From Arabidopsis thaliana (Eukaryota > Streptophyta > Magnoliopsida > Brassicales > Brassicaceae): 64,000 nucleotides of DNA. The DNA is taken from assembly GCF_000001735.4 (NCBI RefSeq), contig NC_003074.8, positions 6,076,101 through 6,140,100 of the forward strand, written 5' to 3'. Shown piece after piece: positions 57,481-64,000 of this stretch. Under the pieces are notes generated by a model, which saw nothing but the letters and a program-made list of their open reading frames with translations, made no database searches and was not told the DNA's origin. The position numbers were made by a program, and so were the translations under genes. How positions within the stretch are numbered: position 1 is the first letter of the stretch; every line of letters begins with the position of its first letter.

Positions 57481-59953
57481 ATGGCGACCTCGCTTTCCAA
57501 AATCCTAACGAGATCGAACACTAAGAGATACTGGTGCTCTACTACAACAAGTATCTCTGCCTCTCCTTCTTTACCGAAACAATTCTGGTCAAGACACTTC
57601 TCTGCCGTCGCTGACTCTTCCTCCTCTAGCTCCGCCGCTCTTGGAAGCCAATCGAGTTCTTCTGCTCCACCTCAAGGTATGTTGCTCGTGCTATGTCTTC
57701 CAATGCTTGAGCTTGGAATCTGAGGATAGTAAGCATCAATTTCTGAAAAGCTAAGCCCTTTTTGTTTCAGAGAACAAACGAGGGTCTAAGTGGTCACAAT
57801 TGTTGTTGTTCTTGCCTGGAGCGATTACCTTTGGTCTCGGGTCATGGCAGATCGTCAGGAGAGAGGAAAAGGTCAGTACTTCGAAATCAATGGAAGTCCT
57901 TTCATCGTCTCAAGCTTGGTTATAGCCTGTCTTAGACTTTTAATTGAAATTTATATTCAAAATGTGCTTCACACATATTCTAGTTGTTTTTGTGATCCGT
58001 AAAGGAGTTAGAGTAACTAGATCCTGGAGTCGTAATCTGTGTGATCTGGATAGAGCACATACTGATCTATGCTGACGCAATGCAGTTCTCTGCATCGTCA
58101 TGTAGACTAATTAAGTTGAATAAATGTCAGATTCCAGTGAGAATCTAAATGTTCGTAATTCTTTCATATAAGTGATCTGGCGACACTCTTATTGATTGTA
58201 AATGCATGCTGAGTACTGGCTACCATGCCCATGTCTTGGTTGAGATTTCTCTTATTCCATTACCTGATTTCCTATCTTTTTCTCTTCCAAATGGTTGCTG
58301 AAGCTGAGACATTTAATATTAATTGGTTGCTTTTCACTGAGCAGACCCCTAAAGCTTTATTCATTACTTGTTACCGCAGTTCAAAACACTGGAGTATCAA
58401 CAGCAACGGTTGAACATGGAACCAATAAAGCTAAATATAGACCATCCTCTTGATAAGAATCTCAATGCTTTAGAATTTAGACGGGTTAGTTGCAAGGGTG
58501 TCTTTGACGAGCAAAGGTCTATCTATTTGGGTCCACGGTCTAGGTCCATATCGGGAATTACTGAAAATGGATTCTTTGTCATCACACCTCTAATGCCAAT
58601 CCCCGGTGACCTGGATAGGTGAGGGTAATGATCCTTTCTCCTTGCTTTTAAGTCTCTCTAGTACCCTTTACCTATACAATTGTGAAAATTACTCTTTTTC
58701 TGTCAGCTGCATCGAAGTAAAACTAGGGATATAATAGGCCATTGGGTTACCTACCTTTCTGTTTTCAATTATTGTTGTGAAATTATTATAGCTCTTTCTC
58801 GGGATATAATAGGCCATTGGTTTTCTAATCCTCTCTAAACACTTGACCATACTTGTCTTATACTATTGCCATATTCTGATTGGCTGCGATTAAAATACTA
58901 AAATCTCGTGGTTAATAACTTTTATACTGTAACTAACTAGTGAGTAGTTCGAGATTTTATTAGACAGAATGGTCTGCGGCAGTGTCACTTAAGCCTTAAA
59001 TGGTCTTGGCTTTGTCATAGTTTTTGGCTGCCGGTTTTAGCTGTAGCTGTTAACTGTTTGTACTTTCTGAAGTCAGATTGTTCTTTTCCTTTGTCCACTA
59101 GCATGCAATCGCCTATTCTGGTGAATCGTGGATGGGTTCCTCGAAGTTGGAGAGAGAAGTCACAAGAATCCGCAGAGGCTGAGTTCATTGCAAACCAGTC
59201 AACAAAAGCTAAATCACCGTCCAATGAACCAAAGTCCTGGTGGAAATTTTGGTCTAAGACGCCAGTGATTACCAAGGTTGGTCTTGTTCAGAAACTTTTT
59301 CCTTTGTCATAAGGTTGGCTTCTCATATATTTGGTTTAGCTCGAAACTGTAATTTTATGGGATACATCTGAATAGAAATGTCGGATCTATGCAGAGACAG
59401 ATTAAATTCAGCTATCTGCAAAGTTTCACTTCTTTGTTTATTGTCTTTAACAAATCTCTTGCATACATTGTGACTCGTGAAAACTGAAATCTTGTAGGAA
59501 CATATATCTGCGGTTAAGCCTGTAGAAGTAGTTGGCGTAATCAGGGGAGGGGAGAACCCGAGCATATTTGTTCCATCCAATGATCCAAGTACCGGGCAGT
59601 GGTTCTATGTAGATGTTCCTGCGATGGCTCGAGCCGTTGGCCTTCCTGAAAACACAATCTACGTAGAGGACGTCCATGAACATGTAGATCGGAGTAGACC
59701 GTATCCTGTTCCGAAGGACATCAACACCTTGATCCGTAGTAAAGTCATGCCACAGGACCATCTGAACTACTCAATAACATGGTAAACTCCATACAGATAC
59801 ATGAGGTGTTCTTGGCATTGTCTGGTCTTAACTGTTATGGTCAATGAGTGACATTATGTTTGTGTCTGTTTATTGATGAACAGGTATTCTCTCTCGGCGG
59901 CTGTCACTTTCATGGCATACAAGAGACTGAAGGCAAAGCCTGTCCGCAGATAA
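57481..59953 (+). CDS. SURF1: Cytochrome c oxidase assembly factor SURF1, mitochondrial
   Basis: Exons 57481-57676, 57771-57871, 58380-58618, 59102-59276, 59498-59781 and 59884-59953 encode 354 residues. The N-terminal ~65 residues are Ser/Arg-rich without acids, as in a mitochondrial presequence. The SURF1 layout follows: a transmembrane helix (about 73-90, LLLFLPGAITFGLGSW), a large intermembrane-space loop with EFRRVSCKGVFD, ILVNRGWVPRSW and NDPSTGQWFYVDV, and a second helix near the C-terminus (SLSAAVTFMAYKRLK). A Lys/Ser-rich insert (SWREKSQES to WWKFWSKTP) in the loop is longer than in animal SURF1. The protein helps place heme a in COX1 during complex IV assembly. Matches At3g17910 (an embryo-lethal locus in Arabidopsis). 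Confidence 0.96.
58726..58820. repeat. 20-bp direct repeat in SURF1 intron 3
   Basis: GGGATATAATAGGCCATTGG is present exactly at 58726-58745 and again at 58801-58820, 75 bp apart, with partly similar upstream T/C tracts. It is probably a decayed local duplication. Confidence 0.8.
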
Positions 59954-61154
59954 GCACTCGCTGATCAAAATCAAATCGTATTCTTTTTGTCACTTGTCTG
60001 CTGAAGTAATAATTGCAGTGGATAATTGGTTTTAGGTTATAAACTTTCATAAGAAAAAGGGACACAATTAAATCCTTAATGTTGTGGTAACTTAATAGAA
60101 ATTTGTAGTTTTCTTTTTCTACGATGGAAGGAAAGTTCGAAATGGAAGCCATTTGTAGGTAAAGAAGGTTGCAACGAATGCTTGTAATCACCATTGTTCT
60201 TTCTGGTAGACTTTCAGCAGAATTTGTCGGTGTGAATTATGTATTACCTAGAAAAAGTCAATTTACGGTTCAAGAGAGTTTGTTTGAGTATATGGTATAT
60301 ATTTTGAAACCTTTTTGAAATTTATATCCGAGACTCGAAAGACAGCATAAACTATGAACTGCTATCAAGTAAAGAAAGAAAAAGAGACATGAACTCAAAA
60401 CCTCATTTTACAAAAAAAATAGTGTTAAGTCATCTTATTCAGCTAAAATCTCATTATTCCACTGCTTTTCACCAAAAAAAAAAATCTCATTATTCCACTG
60501 CCGACAGGATCTTTGCCGCCTTTGACACCTTTGTTGCAGAGTTTTAATTTATTCATCGATCTGGTGTACCTTTAATATTTTACACGAAAGGTCAAAGACT
60601 AGCTTTCTCTTACAAATTAAACAATAGTCAACCATTGTAAACGAAAGTAGCACATAAAGTGAAGGAATTAAAATGAAACGAAATAATCTGAGTGAGGTGG
60701 AAATATCCAATTTCAAATGTGTCTTTGAAGTCTCTATGGATAATTTGTCAAAACGATAGTATTTGATAAAAGAAATGGAATGAAATGAAATTAGTAGTTA
60801 TCAGTAAATCTTTTTCTTACTTAATTCATCAAATGTTTTTCATGTGAGTGTGTTTTAAAATTACGTAATCAATGATTACAAAGTAAGTAATAATCTAAAG
60901 CAAATTGTATATATATAGTAATTAGTATAATAAGATTAGATTTAACGCATGAATTAGGCCAGGTGTTAATATCAGTCTTGTCCCAGATTGTTCGCCAGAG
61001 AGAATAGAATCATCCTCGCTGTTTCCTATTTACCATTTGTTTCCACCAATCATCATCTTCTCGCATCAGAGCCAATCCATGGCGCTTTCTTTCTTTAGCT
61101 CCGTGTAATTTCTCTATTCTGACAAGTCAAATCCCTAAAAACTCCTCGATTCTC
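59954..61154. other. Spacer between SURF1 and the LRR gene
   Basis: SURF1 3' UTR, then AT-rich sequence with a 21-bp direct repeat (60445-60501), then the promoter and leader of the LRR gene. No gene is seen. Confidence 0.6.
60445..60501. repeat. 21-bp direct repeat
   Basis: The 21-bp unit beginning AAAATCTCATTATTCC and ending ACTGC occurs at 60445-60465 and 60481-60501. The 36-bp period suggests slippage or template-switch duplication; a poly-A run lies between the copies. Confidence 0.8.
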
Positions 61155-64000
61155 ATGGCCATCGTTACCGGAGATCGATATCTAGAGAATCTCCAGAGGT
61201 TCCTTGACGAGAAAGCTGATTTGCTTATTGATGGTACCGATGTCCTCAAGCTTAATCCCGCGGGTCTTCACTATGTTCATCTCCGTCTCGAATCTCTTCG
61301 TGAACTTGAGCTTATGCTCTCCGGAGCTCCCGTTGACTATCTCCGTGCCTACGTCTCCGACATTGGCGATTTCCGTGCCCTTGAGCAGCTCCGGCGTATT
61401 CTCCGTCTCCTTCCTTCTCTTAAGGTCGTTTCATCGCTTCCTTCACCGGCTCGTGATCCTACGCCGCTCTCTCTTCTTCCTTTTTCTAAGCTTAAGGTCT
61501 TGGAACTCCGTGGCTGTGATTTGTCTACTTCTTCTGCTAAGGGATTGCTAGAACTCAGGCACACTTTGGAGAAGCTGATCTGCCATAATTCCACTGTGAG
61601 CTTTCCACTTTTCCCTCTCTTTTTTTGTTTGTTTTGGTTTAGTGCATTTCTGCTATAGCATTGAGTGGGGTTATAGTTCTGTGTTGCTTTAGTCTGTAGG
61701 GAAATTGAACTATTAGTATATTTGGAATGGACAATGAATGGTGGAAGGTTTTCATGTCATTTCTTCAGAGGTTTCAGGACGCTTAAAGGTTGACGTTATG
61801 AGTTTGTTCATGTGCTTTGCTTGTCTTTGAATCGTTTTTGGAAGTCCCTGACTAATCTTTTCCAGGTCTCCACTAAATGTAGGATGCGTTGCGGCATGTG
61901 TTTGCTAGTAGAATCGCTGAGATAAAGGATTCACCACAGTGGAATAAGTTGGCTTTCATTTCTTGTGCTTGTAACCGTCTTGTGCTCATGGATGAGTCGT
62001 TGCAACTTCTTCCAGCTGTTGAGTCGCTTGATCTGAGCCGAAACAAGTTTGCAAAGGTGGATAATCTTCGGAGATGTAACAAGTTGAAACACCTTGATCT
62101 AGGTTTCAATCAACTAAGAAAAATCTCTCACCTGAGCGAGGTAGGAAAGTTCAGGTTTCTGCATGTCCATCTATAGATTTCATTAGCTCTGAAGCTGCTT
62201 GACATTTTTGTGTTTGTTAGTTACTATCTCTTGAACCATATAGCTAGTCTTGATAGTTCTAAAAATACCATGGCATAGTTTGAACAAACAGAAGATATAG
62301 GGAACACTTTGAATTTCTGTGCTGAAGATTTTATTTAGGTTTTTCCTAGGGACCCATACACCTATTTTTTGTACTATGCAGGTATCCTGTCACCTTGTTA
62401 AACTTGTTTTGAGGAATAACGCGCTAACTACATTGCGTGGGATTGAGAATTTGAAGTCACTTGAAGGCCTGGATGTTTCCTTCAATCTTATTTCCGACTT
62501 CTCGGAACTGGAGTTCCTCGGGAGTCTTTCATTCTTGACAGACCTCTGGTTGGAAGGAAATCCAATTTGTTGTGCTCGATGGTACAGGGCACATGTCCTC
62601 AGCTACGTTTACCTTCCAAATGATGTAAGTTTTATTTTACAACTATATAATCTTGTTAAAAATACATAAATTGCACCATTTCACTTTCTGCCTGATTTTA
62701 AAAGCAATTTTAAAAGCTTTTACTTATCTGTGCGTTTTCAGTTGAAACTTGATGGCAAACATATTGGGAATAGAGAATTTTGGAAGAGGCAGGTTGTTGT
62801 TACCCGTAGGAAAAGTCAGCCTGCCAGTTACGGGTTCTACTCTCCGGCTAGAGACGAAGCTGATGACGAAGGAAGCTTTACTAGAAAAAAGGTAATCAGC
62901 AAAAAAAAAGTTACAGTTTATGTACGTATTTATAATCTGCTCGTAGCTGTTGTGGTCCTTTCTCCCCTGTGACACTAAATCCCTTAGCATGAAGAACATA
63001 AGATCATATCCGAATCAATTATGCAGGTGTATAGTATGGTATGGCTTTTTGAACAGCGTCGTGAACATACACATCACTTGATAGACAGCTTCTCTTTGTA
63101 CTCTTTTAGAGTTTCAGTATCTTGTTTCTTTTGTGGTATAAATACTTACTGGAAGCTTATTATTGTTCTCTTGTTTCCTTCCACAGACGAAAATCTACCG
63201 GCTCGCGTCTATTGATAGTGAGGAAGAGAGCACCTATGTGAATTCTGATCAAGAGTCTGCTTCATGTGAACCCGAGACTCAAAGCAAAGAGGAGAATATC
63301 AAGTCTGATCATGAAGCTGATGTCTTTGGTCTAATATGTAAAGTTGAACAGTTGAAGAAAGAGCGTTCTGTTCTTTGGCTTCGGGAATTTAAGGAGTGGA
63401 TAGATCATCCATCCGAGGATTTTGTGGATGTCAGCAAAAATGGGAGCAGTACTGATTCAGAGCAGAAGTACTACATGAAGAATAGAAATGGCCCAAAACA
63501 TCATGGTGAAACAATGAGATATACACCAGGGCCTCTACCAAGTTTCCAAATTACAGATCTAAATCAGAAGCATCAAGCATTTTTTCTTGATGGGAAGCCA
63601 GATGAAAATGGAAACATGTCAACTTTGGATGCTAGTCAGGATATGACAGGATCATTTTCACCTTCATCACCCCCTCATTATCAAAAGGATGTCTTACACC
63701 GGCGTCAGAACCTGGTGGAAGAAATCTTACAGATATCAGCAGATTCTTATTCAGTGGCTTCGTCTGATAGTAGCTGCAGTGAAAATGAAAATTATGATTC
63801 TGAGCAATCAAATCCTGAACAGGATACGTTGAAGGATCATCTTAGTGGCAATAGAGGAGAAGACACAAGCTTGCTTGACTCTCAACCAGAGAAGAGTAGC
63901 ATCATAAAGTCTTGGAAGATAGAGGATTCGTTCAAAGCGAAGACCACTAATTTTCTTTCTGGGCTACATAAAAGTGAGCTTGCTTCTGGTGTTAACCAGA
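61155..64000 (+). CDS. Leucine-rich-repeat protein, N-terminal part (3' cut by window)
   Basis: Exons 61155-61595, 61883-62140, 62382-62624, 62742-62891 and 63187 to the window edge, with the frame still open at 64000 (about 464 residues in view). The N-terminal 100 residues are helical. SDS22-type LRRs follow (LQLLPAVESLDLSRNKFAKV, KLKHLDLGFNQLRKI, LVKLVLRNNALTTLRGIENL, LEGLDVSFNLISDFSEL, LTDLWLEGNPIC), ending with an LRR cap. Exon 5 is Ser/Glu-rich and disordered, with HRRQNLVEEILQISADSYS. There is no signal peptide or transmembrane helix, so the protein is intracellular. Homologues are labelled outer-arm dynein light chain 1-like because of the LRR fold; flowering plants lack axonemal dynein, so that name is not functional evidence. 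Matches At3g17920. Confidence 0.9.

Noticed and set aside
1..64000. tRNA, rRNA, CRISPR array or bacterial-type defence system
   Set aside because: No B-box-like GGTTCGA sites in tRNA context, no regularly spaced repeats with unique spacers and no prokaryotic gene architecture were seen. The window is ordinary plant chromosome.

Overview
This is plant nuclear DNA, and I read it as Arabidopsis thaliana chromosome 3 or a very close relative. The genes are intron-rich with GT-AG junctions and the spacers are AT-rich. Joining the exons gives proteins of the lengths I remember for Arabidopsis. Gene order and strand match my recollection of the run At3g17750 to At3g17920. Locus names come from memory, not from a search. 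There are 17 protein-coding genes that I trust; the first and last are cut by the window edges.

Layout: DYRK-like kinase (+, 5' cut), glutamate decarboxylase GAD5 (-), dihydroxyacetone kinase (-), BAP29-like ER protein (+), purple acid phosphatase PAP17 (+), DUF760 plastid protein MEB5.2 (-), dihydropyrimidine dehydrogenase PYD1 (+), cytosolic glutamine synthetase GLN1;3 (+), plastid-type DnaJ (+), LRR receptor kinase RLK902 (+), AGC kinase IREH1 (-), jasmonate repressor JAZ3 (+), thioredoxin-fused Hip TDX (+), a small orphan protein (+), a TRAPPII-associated protein (+), cytochrome oxidase assembly factor SURF1 (+) and an LRR protein (+, 3' cut). The genes are independently controlled housekeeping, metabolic and signalling genes. 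There is no operon-like logic, although GAD5, PYD1 and GLN1;3 all touch nitrogen metabolism and PAP17 serves phosphate recycling.

The less obvious content lies between the genes. Three decayed gene fragments can be read: a RING-H2 relic upstream of JAZ3 (41347-41705, -) that has lost three zinc-binding cysteines and gained a stop at the conserved Trp; an F-box-associated domain with no F-box (50259-50816, -); and a short unknown relic with one in-frame stop (24558-24725, -). A minus-strand unit at 51794-52140 has two Site II motifs, a telo-box and a TATA box upstream of a hairpin-H-hairpin-ACA layout, which fits an independently transcribed H/ACA snoRNA gene. A 47-codon ORF lies at 41815-41958, a strong GC-rich hairpin at 33505-33578, and the JAZ3 promoter holds a dense set of palindromic motifs including two G-boxes.

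I found no CRISPR array, intact transposon, tRNA or rRNA gene. I did not find a wholly new biological system; the snoRNA candidate, the small ORF and the gene relics are the most worthwhile leads.
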